Of a stretch of 64,000 bases of DNA, positions 27,410 to 36,702 are shown one piece after another. Source of the stretch: Mycobacterium syngnathidarum (lineage in GTDB: Bacteria > Actinomycetota > Actinomycetes > Mycobacteriales > Mycobacteriaceae). Under the pieces are notes generated by a model that saw only the letters and a program-made list of their open reading frames with translations, was not told the DNA's origin and made no database searches. The position numbers were made by a program, and so were the translations under genes. The DNA is taken from positions 1 through 64,000 of the forward strand of contig NZ_MLCL01000029.1 in the NCBI RefSeq assembly GCF_001942625.1, read 5' to 3'. The stretch's first letter is position 1. The number at the start of each line of letters is the position of its first letter.

Positions 27410-30379
27410 GTGGCCGAAGACGCCCAGAATGACGACCTATCAACCCAGACTCCGCAACAGGAGGGACTGCCCGAGCGCCTGAGAGTCCACTCGCTGGCGC
27501 GGGTCCTCGGCACCACCAGCAGGCGCGTGCTCGATGCGCTGGCAGAGTTCGACGGGCGTCAGCGCAGCGCGCACTCCACAATCGACAAGGTCGACGCCGA
27601 GCGGGTCCGTGAGGCGCTGGCGGCCGAACCGGCAGAACCTGTGCACGCGGAGCCGGTCCAGGTCGAGGCCGTCACGGTCACCGAGTCTGTGGTGACCGCG
27701 GTCGAGGGCTCGACCGGTGGCGAGCAGCAGGCCGACCCCGTCCTGGTCGGCGACGAGCCAGAGTCCCGGTTGATCCTGGAGACGGCGAACATTCCCACGG
27801 AACGGGAGGCGCACACCGAGCGGGCCGATTACCTGCCGCTGTTCGTGGCGCCGCAGCCGGTCAGCTTCATTCAGGTACACGTCGACGAGGAAGACGAGGA
27901 CGACGACGACACCACTGACACCGACACCGACTCCGACGGCGATGACGAACAGGCGGATCGTCCCGCCGCGCGCCGGCGCCGGCGCGGTCGCCGGGGGCGT
28001 GGTCGTGGGCGCGGCGAGCAGTCCGACGACAACGCACCCGAATCGGGTCCGGATTCCGATTCCGACAGCGCCGACGACCAGAGCGAATCCGACCAGGATT
28101 CCGATGACTCCGACGAGTCGGACGACGGCAACGACGAGGACACCACCGGCGGCGACGGCAGCAGTCGCCGTCGGCGTCGTCGCCGGCGACGCAAGTCGGG
28201 CTCGGGTGACAACGATGACGCCGGCTCGCCGGATGACCCGCCCAACACCGTCGTGCACGAGCGCGCCCCGCGCGCCGAGCGGTCCGGCAAGGGCAGCGAT
28301 GATTCGGAGATCCAGGGGATCAGCGGATCGACCCGCCTGGAAGCCAAACGCCAGCGCCGACGTGACGGCCGCGACGCGGGCCGCCGTCGCCCGCCCATCC
28401 TGAGCGAGGCCGAGTTCCTGGCCCGCCGCGAGGCTGTCGAACGCACCATGATCGTGCGCGACAAGGTCCGCACCGAACCGCCCCACGAGGGTGCTCGCTA
28501 CACCCAGATCGCGGTGCTCGAAGACGGCGTGGTCGTCGAGCATTTCGTGACCTCGGCCGCATCGGCTTCCCTGGTGGGCAATATCTATCTGGGCATCGTG
28601 CAGAACGTGTTGCCTTCCATGGAGGCCGCATTCGTCGACATCGGCCGCGGCCGCAACGGTGTGCTCTACGCCGGTGAGGTGAACTGGGAGGCCGCCGGGC
28701 TCGGCGGCTCGAACCGCAAGATCGAGCAGGCACTCAAGCCGGGCGACTACGTGGTGGTCCAGGTCAGCAAGGACCCGGTGGGGCACAAGGGCGCCCGCCT
28801 CACCACCCAGGTGTCACTGGCCGGCCGTTACCTGGTCTACGTGCCGGGGGCGTCGTCGACAGGGATCAGTCGCAAGCTGCCCGACACCGAACGCCAGCGG
28901 CTCAAGGAGATCCTCAAAGAGGTCGTGCCAGCCGATGCCGGCGTGATCATCCGCACCGCCTCCGAGGGCGTGAAGGAGTCCGACATCCGCTCCGATGTCG
29001 AGCGGCTGCAGCAGCGCTGGACCGAAATCGAGGCCAAGGCCGCCGAGGTCACCGAGAAGAAGGCCGGCTCGGCCGTCGCGCTCTACGAAGAGCCCGACGT
29101 GCTGGTCAAGGTCATCCGCGACCTGTTCAACGAGGATTTCTCGGGTCTGATCGTTTCCGGTGACGAGGCGTGGGACACGATCAACAAGTACGTGAGCACC
29201 GTCGCCCCCGACCTGGTTGGGCGGCTGACGAAGTACGAACCCGCCGGTGGCGCCGATGCTCCCGATGTCTTCGCCGTGCACCGCATCGATGAGCAACTGG
29301 CCAAGGCCATGGACCGCAAGGTGTGGCTGCCTTCCGGCGGAACTCTCGTCATCGACCGCACCGAGGCGATGACCGTCGTCGACGTCAACACGGGCAAGTT
29401 CACCGGCGCCGGCGGCAACCTCGAGCAGACCGTCACCCGCAACAACCTCGAAGCCGCCGAGGAGATCGTGCGGCAACTGCGTTTGCGCGATATCGGCGGC
29501 ATCGTGGTCATCGACTTCATCGACATGGTTCTCGAATCGAACCGGGATCTGGTGCTGCGCCGCCTCACCGAGGCACTCGGCCGGGACCGTACCCGTCATC
29601 AGGTGTCGGAAGTGACCTCACTGGGGTTGGTGCAGCTGACCCGGAAGCGGTTGGGTACCGGACTGGTCGAGGCGTTCTCGACCTCATGCACGCATTGCGG
29701 CGGCCGCGGCATCGTGTTGCACGGTGATCCCGTCGACACCGCCTCATCGTCGAACGCCGGTCGCAAGGCCGAAGCCAGCGGCGGCGGTCGCCGCAGCAAG
29801 CGCGGCAAGCGGGGCAACGCCCGTCCCGAGCCCGAAGAGGTACCAGTCGTCAAGGTGCCCGACCATCCGGCCGGCGAACACCCGATGTTCAAGGCGATGG
29901 CCGAGGCCAACGGCCGGCACCACGACGATGACGAATCGCTCGACGAGTCGGTCGAAGAGGGCACCGCCGGCAAGACCGGCAAGGACGAGAGCGACGAGCA
30001 GGTCACGGCCGAGCTCGTGGACGTGCCCGACGAATCCACCGACGGCGAGTTCGGCACGCAGGACACCGACGAGTCCGAGGAGTCCGAAGACGTATCTGAC
30101 GACGAGGACGAGGGCGAGATCGACCTCGACGACGAGGACCTCGACGACGACGACGACGACGACGATGACGACCTGGACGAGATCGACGACGATTCGGACG
30201 AGGATGACGACTCGGACGAGGACGACTCCGACGAGTTCGACTATGCCGAAGACTCAGACGACCCCGACCAGGAGACCTACCAGGTGTCGGAGCCCGTGGT
30301 CGTCGAGGCACCGCCGAGCCGGGGCCGCACCCGTCGGCGCGCCGCAGCCAGGCCGGCGGGGCCGCCCAGCCACGAGTAG
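27410..30379 (+). CDS. rne: Ribonuclease E/G
   Basis: Essential endonuclease for mRNA decay and rRNA maturation. It has 989 residues. The first 350 or so are disordered, with alternating acidic (DEEDEDDDDTTD) and Arg-rich (ARRRRRGRRGRGRGR) blocks. Then come an S1 domain (YTQIAVLEDGVVVEHFV) and the catalytic core with metal-binding Asp658 (VDVNTGKF) and Asp702 (VIDFIDM). The zinc-link is CTHC at Cys760/Cys763. The C-terminal roughly 200 residues are again strongly acidic with long Asp/Glu runs. The core lies in the middle of the protein, the mycobacterial layout, unlike the N-terminal core of E. coli. The start is GTG with GGAG six bases before. Confidence 0.95.
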   Translation: MAEDAQNDDLSTQTPQQEGLPERLRVHSLARVLGTTSRRVLDALAEFDGRQRSAHSTIDKVDAERVREALAAEPAEPVHAEPVQVEAVTVTESVVTAVEGSTGGEQQADPVLVGDEPESRLILETANIPTEREAHTERADYLPLFVAPQPVSFIQVHVDEEDEDDDDTTDTDTDSDGDDEQADRPAARRRRRGRRGRGRGRGEQSDDNAPESGPDSDSDSADDQSESDQDSDDSDESDDGNDEDTTGGDGSSRRRRRRRRRKSGSGDNDDAGSPDDPPNTVVHERAPRAERSGKGSDDSEIQGISGSTRLEAKRQRRRDGRDAGRRRPPILSEAEFLARREAVERTMIVRDKVRTEPPHEGARYTQIAVLEDGVVVEHFVTSAASASLVGNIYLGIVQNVLPSMEAAFVDIGRGRNGVLYAGEVNWEAAGLGGSNRKIEQALKPGDYVVVQVSKDPVGHKGARLTTQVSLAGRYLVYVPGASSTGISRKLPDTERQRLKEILKEVVPADAGVIIRTASEGVKESDIRSDVERLQQRWTEIEAKAAEVTEKKAGSAVALYEEPDVLVKVIRDLFNEDFSGLIVSGDEAWDTINKYVSTVAPDLVGRLTKYEPAGGADAPDVFAVHRIDEQLAKAMDRKVWLPSGGTLVIDRTEAMTVVDVNTGKFTGAGGNLEQTVTRNNLEAAEEIVRQLRLRDIGGIVVIDFIDMVLESNRDLVLRRLTEALGRDRTRHQVSEVTSLGLVQLTRKRLGTGLVEAFSTSCTHCGGRGIVLHGDPVDTASSSNAGRKAEASGGGRRSKRGKRGNARPEPEEVPVVKVPDHPAGEHPMFKAMAEANGRHHDDDESLDESVEEGTAGKTGKDESDEQVTAELVDVPDESTDGEFGTQDTDESEESEDVSDDEDEGEIDLDDEDLDDDDDDDDDDLDEIDDDSDEDDDSDEDDSDEFDYAEDSDDPDQETYQVSEPVVVEAPPSRGRTRRRAAARPAGPPSHE

Positions 30380-30400
30380 CGGGCGGTTTGACCCTCTACC

Positions 30401-30426
30401 AGCTGGTCAAGTACCCTTGACCAGTT
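30401..30426 (+). terminator. Strong hairpin after rne
   Basis: An 11-bp stem, AGCTGGTCAAG/CTTGACCAGTT, with one G-U pair and loop TACC. It sits 21 bases after the rne stop and could end rne or act as the first element of the rplU leader. Confidence 0.7.
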
Positions 30427-30544
30427 GTCTCCAGTGCCTGCGGTAGTCGCAGGCCGGTGACGGCGGGGCATCCCGCCACCCAAGACCCGCGCACGCACCG
30501 ACCGGTAGCGCGCGCCCGCAGAGAGCAGCAGAGCAGAGGACACG
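30427..30544 (+). promoter_or_regulatory. Structured leader of rplU-rpmA
   Basis: Two more stems follow the rne hairpin: GCCTGCG/CGCAGGC (30436-30454) and GGCGGG/CCCGCC (about 30462-30478). Ribosomal L21 operons often carry autoregulatory leaders, so this could be one. The ribosome site is AGCAGAGGA just before 30545. Confidence 0.4.
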
Positions 30545-30856
30545 ATGGCGACATACGCAATCGTCAAGACCGGTGGCAAGCAGTACAAGGTTGCCGCCGG
30601 TGACGTGGTGAAGGTTGAGAAGCTCGACGCCGAGCCCGGCGCCTCGGTGTCGCTGCCCGTGGCCCTCGTGGTCGACGGCGCCAAGGTCACCAGCAAGGCC
30701 GATGACCTGGCCAAGGTCGCCGTGACCGGCGAGGTGCTGGAGCACACCAAGGGCCCCAAGATCCGCATCCACAAGTTCAAGAACAAGACCGGCTACCACA
30801 AGCGCCAGGGGCACCGTCAGCAGCTGACCGTGCTCAAGGTCACCGGCATCAAGTGA
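30545..30856 (+). CDS. rplU: 50S ribosomal protein L21
   Basis: 103 residues. It begins with the family pattern [19 protein letters not shown] and ends with the RNA-binding [21 protein letters not shown] region. It is a structural protein of the large subunit, first in the rplU-rpmA-obg-proB run. Confidence 0.98.
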   Translation: MATYAIVKTGGKQYKVAAGDVVKVEKLDAEPGASVSLPVALVVDGAKVTSKADDLAKVAVTGEVLEHTKGPKIRIHKFKNKTGYHKRQGHRQQLTVLKVTGIK

Positions 30857-30903
30857 TGAGCCGTCAGGCGAAGAACAGGCAGCAGAGGGCGAGGGACATA
30901 TAA

Positions 30904-31170
30904 ATGGCACACAAGAAGGGCGCTTCCAGCTCGCGCAACGGTCGTGAATCCGCAGCACAGCGGCTCGGCGTCAAGCGCTTCGGTGGCCAGGTCGTCAAGG
31001 CCGGCGAGATTTTGGTGCGGCAGCGCGGCACCCACTTCCACCCCGGCGTGAACGTCGGCCGTGGCGGCGACGACACCCTGTTCGCGCTGGCCCCGGGCTC
31101 CGTGGAGTTCGGTTCCAAGCGTGGCCGCAAGCACGTGAACATTGTTCCCGTGCCGCGCCCGGAGGCCTGA
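30904..31170 (+). CDS. rpmA: 50S ribosomal protein L27
   Basis: 88 residues with the L27 signature [15 protein letters not shown] followed by [16 protein letters not shown]. There is no N-terminal leader to be cleaved, as in Firmicutes L27; the short N-terminus near the peptidyl-transferase centre begins right after Met. Confidence 0.98.
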   Translation: MAHKKGASSSRNGRESAAQRLGVKRFGGQVVKAGEILVRQRGTHFHPGVNVGRGGDDTLFALAPGSVEFGSKRGRKHVNIVPVPRPEA

Positions 31171-31260
31171 GACAAAGAGGATTCTCCGCGAATGTGAAGC
31201 AGCTGCGAGTTCTCGACAGGACTATCGCGATAGCTTCACATTCGACGGAGAGGATGCCCG

Positions 31261-32709
31261 ATGCCCCGGTTTGTCGACCGCGTCGTCATCCACGCGAGTG
31301 CAGGGAACGGCGGCCACGGCTGCGCATCGGTGCACCGCGAGAAATTCAAACCCCTCGGCGGTCCTGACGGCGGCAACGGCGGCCGCGGCGGCAGCATCGT
31401 GCTCGTCGTGGATCCACAGGTCCACACGCTGCTGGATTTCCACTTCCATCCCCATGTCGTTGCACCCTCGGGCAAGCAGGGGGCGGGCAGCAACCGGGAC
31501 GGCGCCGCCGGTGAAGATCTGATCGTGCGCGTGCCGGACGGCACGGTGGTGCTCGACGAGAACGGCCGGATGCTGGCCGACATGGTCGGTGCCGGTACCC
31601 GATTCGAAGCCGCGCAAGGTGGTCGTGGCGGCCTGGGCAATGCCGCCTTGGCCTCGCGGGCCCGAAGGGCCCCCGGCTTCGCCCTGCTCGGTGAGAAGGG
31701 CCAGACCCGCGACCTCACCCTGGAGCTCAAGACCGTCGCCGATGTCGGCCTGATCGGCTTCCCTTCGGCGGGCAAATCGTCTCTGGTGTCGACCATCTCG
31801 GCAGCCAAACCCAAAATCGCCGACTACCCGTTCACCACGCTGGTGCCCAACCTCGGTGTGGTGTCGGCCGGCGACAACACCTTCACCGTCGCCGACGTTC
31901 CCGGCCTGATTCCCGGTGCGTCCGAGGGCCGGGGCCTCGGCCTGGACTTCCTGCGGCACCTCGAGCGCTGCGCGGTGCTCGTGCATGTCGTGGATTGCGC
32001 CACCATGGAACCCGGCCGCGACCCGATCTCCGACATCGAGGCACTGGAAGCCGAACTCGCCGCATACACGCCGACCCTGCAAGGCGATTCCACCCTCGGT
32101 GATCTGGCGTCACGCCCACGGGCGGTGGTGCTCAACAAGATCGACGTGCCCGATGCCCGGGAGCTGGCCGACTTCGTGCGCGAAGAGGTTGCCGAACGGT
32201 TCGGCTGGCCAGTGTACGAGATCTCGACGGTCAGCCGTGACGGGTTGCGCCCGTTGATCTTTGCGCTCTGGGAGCTGGTCAAGGCCTATCGTGATGCGCA
32301 GCCGGCCGTGGTGCCGCGCCGTCCGGTGATTCGGCCGATCGCCGTCGACGAGAGCGGATTCACCGTCGAGACCGACGGGTACGGCGGGTTCATCGTGCGC
32401 GGCACGCGTCCCGAGCGCTGGATCGCCCAGACCAACTTCGACAACGACGAGGCCGTCGGCTACCTCGGTGACCGGTTGGCGCGCCTGGGAGTCGAGGATG
32501 AGCTGTTGAAGTTGGGTGCCAAGCCCGGCTGCGCCGTGACCATTGGTGACATGACCTTCGACTGGGAGCCGCAGACCCCGGCCGGTGTCGACATGCCGAT
32601 GACCGGCCGAGGCACCGACATTCGGCTCGAGCAGACCGACCGGACCGGTGCCGCGGAGCGCAAGGCTGCCCGACGGGAGCGCCGCCAGCCCGGTAGCGAG
32701 GACGCGTGA
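31261..32709 (+). CDS. obg: GTPase Obg (ribosome assembly)
   Basis: 482 residues in three domains: the glycine-rich Obg fold ([19 protein letters not shown], roughly 1-160), the G domain with P-loop GFPSAGKSS and switch regions (DVPGLI, NKID), and a C-terminal OCT domain (about 345-430) with a charged tail. It acts in late 50S assembly and stress signalling. The stop overlaps the proB GTG (GTGA), giving coupling. Confidence 0.97.
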   Translation: MPRFVDRVVIHASAGNGGHGCASVHREKFKPLGGPDGGNGGRGGSIVLVVDPQVHTLLDFHFHPHVVAPSGKQGAGSNRDGAAGEDLIVRVPDGTVVLDENGRMLADMVGAGTRFEAAQGGRGGLGNAALASRARRAPGFALLGEKGQTRDLTLELKTVADVGLIGFPSAGKSSLVSTISAAKPKIADYPFTTLVPNLGVVSAGDNTFTVADVPGLIPGASEGRGLGLDFLRHLERCAVLVHVVDCATMEPGRDPISDIEALEAELAAYTPTLQGDSTLGDLASRPRAVVLNKIDVPDARELADFVREEVAERFGWPVYEISTVSRDGLRPLIFALWELVKAYRDAQPAVVPRRPVIRPIAVDESGFTVETDGYGGFIVRGTRPERWIAQTNFDNDEAVGYLGDRLARLGVEDELLKLGAKPGCAVTIGDMTFDWEPQTPAGVDMPMTGRGTDIRLEQTDRTGAAERKAARRERRQPGSEDA

Positions 32710-33806
32710 GCGTTCATCGCCAGGCGATTCGCACCGCGCGCAGGGTAGTCGTCAAGGTCGGCACCACCGCACTCACCACCCCGTCAGGGGTCTTCGACGC
32801 AGGTCGGCTCGCGGTCCTGGTCGAGGCGATCGAAGAGCGGATGAGAGCCGGCTCCGACCTGGTGATCGTCTCCTCGGGTGCCATCGCGGCCGGAATTGAG
32901 CCGCTCGGACTTTCGCGGCGCCCAACGGATCTGGCCACCAAGCAGGCCGCCGCCAGTGTGGGGCAGGTGGCCCTGGTCAATGCGTGGAGTTCGGCGTTCG
33001 CCGTCTACAGCCGCACAGTCGGCCAGGTTCTGCTGACTGCCCACGACATCGCCATGCGGGTGCAGCACAACAATGCTCAACGCACGCTGGACCGGTTGCG
33101 TGCCCTGCACGCGGTGGCGATCGTCAACGAGAACGACACCGTGGCCACCAACGAGATCAGGTTCGGTGACAATGACCGGCTTTCGGCGCTGGTGGCGCAG
33201 CTGGTCGGTGCCGATGCGCTGATCCTGCTGTCCGATATCGACGGCCTGTACGACTCTGACCCCCGAAAAGGCAACGCGCGCTTCATTCCCGAGGTCGCTG
33301 CCCAAGGGGATCTCGACGGGGTGGTGGCCGGCGCCGGCAGCCACCTGGGTACCGGCGGGATGGCCTCGAAGCTGTCGTCGGCGCTGCTGGCCGCCGATGC
33401 CGGCGTGCCGGTGCTGCTGGCCGCCGCTGCGGATGCCGGTGCAGCCCTGAGCGATGCCTCGGTGGGCAGCGTGTTCGCACCGCGGCCCGAGCGGATGTCG
33501 GCGCGGCGCTTCTGGGTTCGCCATGCCGCGGAGTCGCACGGGGCGTTGACCCTCGACGACGGCGCGGTGCGGGCGGTGGTCAACCAGCGGCGCTCGCTGC
33601 TGCCGGCGGGGATCACCGAGGTCGCCGGACAGTTCCATGGCGGCGATGTGGTGGATCTGCGGGGGCTTGACGGGCAAACCGTCGCGCGCGGTGTGGTGGC
33701 CTACGAGGCGTCGGAGCTGGCCGCGATCATCGGCCGTTCCACGCCGGATCTGCCGGCCGAACTGCGCCGGCCCGCGGTGCACGCCGACGATCTGGTCGCC
33801 CTCTAG
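32706..33806 (+). CDS. proB: Glutamate 5-kinase
   Basis: First enzyme of proline synthesis, forming gamma-glutamyl phosphate. It has 366 residues: an amino-acid kinase domain ([39 protein letters not shown]) and a C-terminal PUA domain (about 280-360). The product goes to ProA at 42.1 kb, so the pathway is split by accessory genes here. The start overlaps the obg stop. A perfect inverted repeat closes the operon. Confidence 0.97.
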   Translation: MSVHRQAIRTARRVVVKVGTTALTTPSGVFDAGRLAVLVEAIEERMRAGSDLVIVSSGAIAAGIEPLGLSRRPTDLATKQAAASVGQVALVNAWSSAFAVYSRTVGQVLLTAHDIAMRVQHNNAQRTLDRLRALHAVAIVNENDTVATNEIRFGDNDRLSALVAQLVGADALILLSDIDGLYDSDPRKGNARFIPEVAAQGDLDGVVAGAGSHLGTGGMASKLSSALLAADAGVPVLLAAAADAGAALSDASVGSVFAPRPERMSARRFWVRHAAESHGALTLDDGAVRAVVNQRRSLLPAGITEVAGQFHGGDVVDLRGLDGQTVARGVVAYEASELAAIIGRSTPDLPAELRRPAVHADDLVAL

Positions 33807-33807
33807 C

Positions 33808-33856
33808 GATTTGTGGAGTCTTGACCGTGCCGCGTACGGCTGAAACTCCACAAATC
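33808..33856. terminator. Bidirectional terminator between proB and the TetR gene
   Basis: Perfect 12-base arms GATTTGTGGAGT/ACTCCACAAATC enclose a CCGT/ACGG inner stem. They start directly after the proB stop and run into the TetR stop codon. The long perfect arms and self-contained form recall dispersed intergenic repeats. Confidence 0.85.
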
Positions 33857-34490
33857 ACAGGTTGGGGGACTCGAGATAGAGCGCACCCCAGATGATCTGG
33901 GTGAGGGTGTCGGCCAATTCGGCGTCGTAGGACGGCGGATGTGACGGCAGATTCTGGTGGCAGGTGCGCTCCACCATCCAGGTCAGGGTGCTCGCCGTGG
34001 CGGCCGCAGGCAGTTGCGGCCGGATCGACCCGTCGGCCTGACCGTCCTCGATCACCCGGGTGAGCTGGTCACCGATCCCGGCCAGCAGCTCGCGGTAGGT
34101 CTGGCCGACCAGTGGGTCGTAGCCCGACATCTCGTTGAGTGCGATCAACACCGGCTGGTGGCGGCGATAGCTCGCGATGATGCCCGACATGGCGGCATGG
34201 ACATCGGCGGGGTCGCGCCGACCGGCGACAGTCCACCATCGTTCGGCGGCCTGGGTCAGATCGCCGAACACCTGGCTGGCCAGCCGGCGCAGCAGATGGC
34301 CCTTGTCCTCGAAGTAGATGTAGAAGCTGGCCCGGGAGATCCCGGCCTCGGTGGCCAGTTTGTCGACGCTGAGCTCGGTGAAGCTGGTGCCGTCGGCCAT
34401 CAGCCGGTCGGTGGCATCGAGCAGTTGGCGTTCGATCCGCTCGCGCCGTTCCTCCCTTTTGGCCTGCGGTTTTCGCGTTACCGATGGCAT
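33855..34490 (-). CDS. TetR/AcrR-family transcriptional regulator
   Basis: 211 residues. The N-terminal DNA-binding part reads RIERQLLDATDRLMADGTSF, then the helix-turn-helix SVDKLATEAGISRASFYIYF with the family's YxYFxxK feature (EDKGHLLRRL). The C-terminal ligand domain is Ala/Leu-rich and unassignable. It is divergent from a P450 gene, with a perfect 17-base palindrome between the two starts, so it most likely represses that promoter and perhaps its own. The inducer is unknown. Confidence 0.92.
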   Translation of the reverse strand: MPSVTRKPQAKREERRERIERQLLDATDRLMADGTSFTELSVDKLATEAGISRASFYIYFEDKGHLLRRLASQVFGDLTQAAERWWTVAGRRDPADVHAAMSGIIASYRRHQPVLIALNEMSGYDPLVGQTYRELLAGIGDQLTRVIEDGQADGSIRPQLPAAATASTLTWMVERTCHQNLPSHPPSYDAELADTLTQIIWGALYLESPNL

Positions 34491-34523
34491 GGGCCCAGCG
34501 TATCGGAACGGGTCACACCTTGA

Positions 34524-34540
34524 CTAGACATAGTGTCTAG
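34524..34540. promoter_or_regulatory. Perfect palindromic operator for the TetR/P450 pair
   Basis: CTAGACA-TAG-TGTCTAG, 17 bases. It overlaps a TTGACT hexamer (34520-34525) that may be the -35 box and lies 17 bases before the P450 ATG. Its right part, ATAGTGTCTAGA, recurs exactly (minus strand) at 50281-50292. Confidence 0.75.
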
Positions 34541-34556
34541 ACTTATCGTCACCAAC

Positions 34557-35840
34557 ATGACTGTGTCGCCCATCACATCTGCTCCGTCCTGGCCCGCTGC
34601 CGCCCGCCCGTACGACCCGATCGACCTGTCGTCGCGGGTGTTCTGGGCCACCACGGCCGCCGATCGCGAGGTGGCCTTCGCCGAGCTGCGTGCCTCGCGC
34701 CCGGTGAGTTGGCATCCGCCGGTCGAGGACGCGCTCATGCCGGATCCCGACGATCGCGGGTTCTGGGCGGTCACCCGGCACGCGGACATCGTCGCGGTCA
34801 GCCGTGACAGCGAGACATTCCTGTCGGGCAAAGGGGTGCTGTTCGAATCCATTCCGGAGGAGCTGCTCGAGGCGTCACAGTCTTTCCTGGCGATGGACGC
34901 GCCGCGGCACACACTGATCCGCAAACTGGTCCACGCAGCGTTCACCCCCCGGCAGGTTGCCCGCATCGAAGACTCGATCAAGGAGAACGCGCGCCAGATC
35001 GTGGCCGAACTCAAGGAAGTCGGCAGCGGGGTGGACTTCGTCGACCAGTGCGCCAAGGAGCTGCCGATTCGCACGCTGTCGGACATGGTCGGGATACCCG
35101 AGTCCGAACGTCAGCGGGTGGCACATGCTGCGGATGCGCTGGTGTCCTGGGCCGACCCTGTCTACCTCGCCGGGCGCGACCCGCTCGAGGTGCTGCTGCA
35201 GAACCAGATGTATCTGCATCAGGTCGCGAATGCGCTTGCCGCAGAACGCAGGCAGAACCCGGGCAACGATCTGATCAGCGCGCTGGTCCACGCCGAGGTC
35301 GACGGGGACCGGCTCACCGATGCCGAGGTCGCGGCGTTCTTCGTCCTGCTGGCGGTGGCAGGCAACGACACCACCCGCCAGACCACCAGCCACGCCCTCA
35401 AAGCGCTCACCGACCATCCTGGCCAGAGGGCCTGGCTCATGGCGGATTTCGACGACCGGATCGGCGGCGCCGTCGAAGAGTTCGTCCGCTGGGCCACACC
35501 GGTGATGACGTTTCGCCGCACTGCGGCCGTCGATGTCGAACTCGGCGGAGCGCAGATCGCGGCGGGGGAGAAGGTGGTGATGTTCTATTCCTCGGGTAAC
35601 CGGGATGGCCAGGTGTTCGACCGGCCCGAGGTCTTCGATCTGAGCCGAAAGCCCAATCCGCACCTGGGATTCGGGGGCGGTGGCCGCCACTTCTGCCTCG
35701 GCGCACACGTCGCCCGGACGCAGTTACGGGCGATCTTCGGTGAGCTGCTGCACCAGCTGCCCGACATCGCGGCGGGCGAACCGGCCTATCTGGCGGGCAA
35801 CTTCGTGCACGCTATCCGGTCGATGCCGTGCACGTTCTGA
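34557..35840 (+). CDS. Cytochrome P450
   Basis: 427 residues from the ATG at 34557; the open frame begins at 34533 but that part lies inside the operator. The I-helix oxygen-activation motif is LAVAGNDTTRQ, the K-helix ExxR reads EEFVRW.., and the haem-binding loop is FGGGGRHFCLGAH with Cys380 as iron ligand. It is a soluble bacterial class I P450 that needs ferredoxin and reductase partners, neither of which is adjacent. The subfamily is not assigned. Its 3' end overlaps the sirtuin gene tail-to-tail by 29 bases. Confidence 0.93.
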   Translation: MTVSPITSAPSWPAAARPYDPIDLSSRVFWATTAADREVAFAELRASRPVSWHPPVEDALMPDPDDRGFWAVTRHADIVAVSRDSETFLSGKGVLFESIPEELLEASQSFLAMDAPRHTLIRKLVHAAFTPRQVARIEDSIKENARQIVAELKEVGSGVDFVDQCAKELPIRTLSDMVGIPESERQRVAHAADALVSWADPVYLAGRDPLEVLLQNQMYLHQVANALAAERRQNPGNDLISALVHAEVDGDRLTDAEVAAFFVLLAVAGNDTTRQTTSHALKALTDHPGQRAWLMADFDDRIGGAVEEFVRWATPVMTFRRTAAVDVELGGAQIAAGEKVVMFYSSGNRDGQVFDRPEVFDLSRKPNPHLGFGGGGRHFCLGAHVARTQLRAIFGELLHQLPDIAAGEPAYLAGNFVHAIRSMPCTF

Positions 35841-36693
35841 GCTCGCCGGCCAACAGGGCCAGCATCTCCGAACAGCCCGCTTCGACCTTCACCGCCGCCA
35901 GGTCGTCGCCGCGGGTGGCGCCGCGGTTGATGATGCCGACCGGGATGCCGTGGGCTGCGGCATGCCGGACGAACCGGTAGCCGGAGTAGACGGTAAGAGA
36001 GGAACCCGCCACCAAGAGCGCCTCGGCCTCGTCCACCATCGAATAGGCCTGCTCGACACGGTCTTTGGGGACACTCTCGCCGAAGTAGACGATGTCGGGT
36101 TTGAGCATGCCCGCACAGGCCTGGCAGCCCACGATGACGAACGACTCGGTTTCGCGCACCACGGCGTCGGCGTCGGGAGCCACCGCGATCCCACCGACCG
36201 CCTCGGCGCGTTCGATGAATCCGGGATTGGCCGCCTCCAGCAGCGTGGCCAACTCGTCGCGACCCATCGTCGCGCCGCAGTCCAGGCAGACCACCTGCGC
36301 GTAGGTGCCGTGCAGGTTGACCACCGATCGGCTGCCGGCCTTGCTGTGCAGCAGATCGACGTTCTGGGTGATCAGTCCGTTCACCACACCGGTGGATTCC
36401 AATGCGGCCAGGGCCCGGTGCCCGGCGTTGGGCATGGTTTGGTCCATGTGGCGCCAGCCGACATGGTTGCGGGCCCAGTACCGTTGCCGGAACAGCGGAT
36501 CGGAGGTGAACTGCCGGATGGTCATCGGATTGCTGGGCGGGGAGTCGGGCCCGCGGTAGTCGGGGATGCCCGAATCGGTCGACATCCCGGCCCCGGTCAA
36601 CACCGCGACGCGGCGCCCCTGAAGCAGGGCGACGAGTTCGGGAGCATCCACGAGGTCCAGGGTAGATCGGAACTCACCGGAGGCAGCGGGCAC
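35812..36693 (-). CDS. NAD-dependent deacylase, sirtuin (SIRT4-like class)
   Basis: Removes acyl groups from protein lysines using NAD, releasing nicotinamide. It has 293 residues from the GTG at 36693; a TTG at 36699 and a GTG at 36648 are alternatives, and the longer open frame overlaps the divergent gene and has no family features. Motifs: GAGMSTDSGIPDYRG (NAD pocket), ITQNVDLLH, the active-site HGT, and two zinc pairs CLDC and CQAC. The GIPDYR form fits class II (SIRT4-like) sirtuins, distinct from the usual mycobacterial Rv1151c-type. It neighbours genes of NAD synthesis. Confidence 0.92.
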   Translation of the reverse strand: MPAASGEFRSTLDLVDAPELVALLQGRRVAVLTGAGMSTDSGIPDYRGPDSPPSNPMTIRQFTSDPLFRQRYWARNHVGWRHMDQTMPNAGHRALAALESTGVVNGLITQNVDLLHSKAGSRSVVNLHGTYAQVVCLDCGATMGRDELATLLEAANPGFIERAEAVGGIAVAPDADAVVRETESFVIVGCQACAGMLKPDIVYFGESVPKDRVEQAYSMVDEAEALLVAGSSLTVYSGYRFVRHAAAHGIPVGIINRGATRGDDLAAVKVEAGCSEMLALLAGELRTCTASTG

Positions 36694-36702
36694 CGGCAAT
36701 GA

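Noticed and set aside
27942..28403. Frame of 153 codons inside rne
   Set aside because: A shadow of the repetitive Arg/Asp-coding part of rne in another frame.
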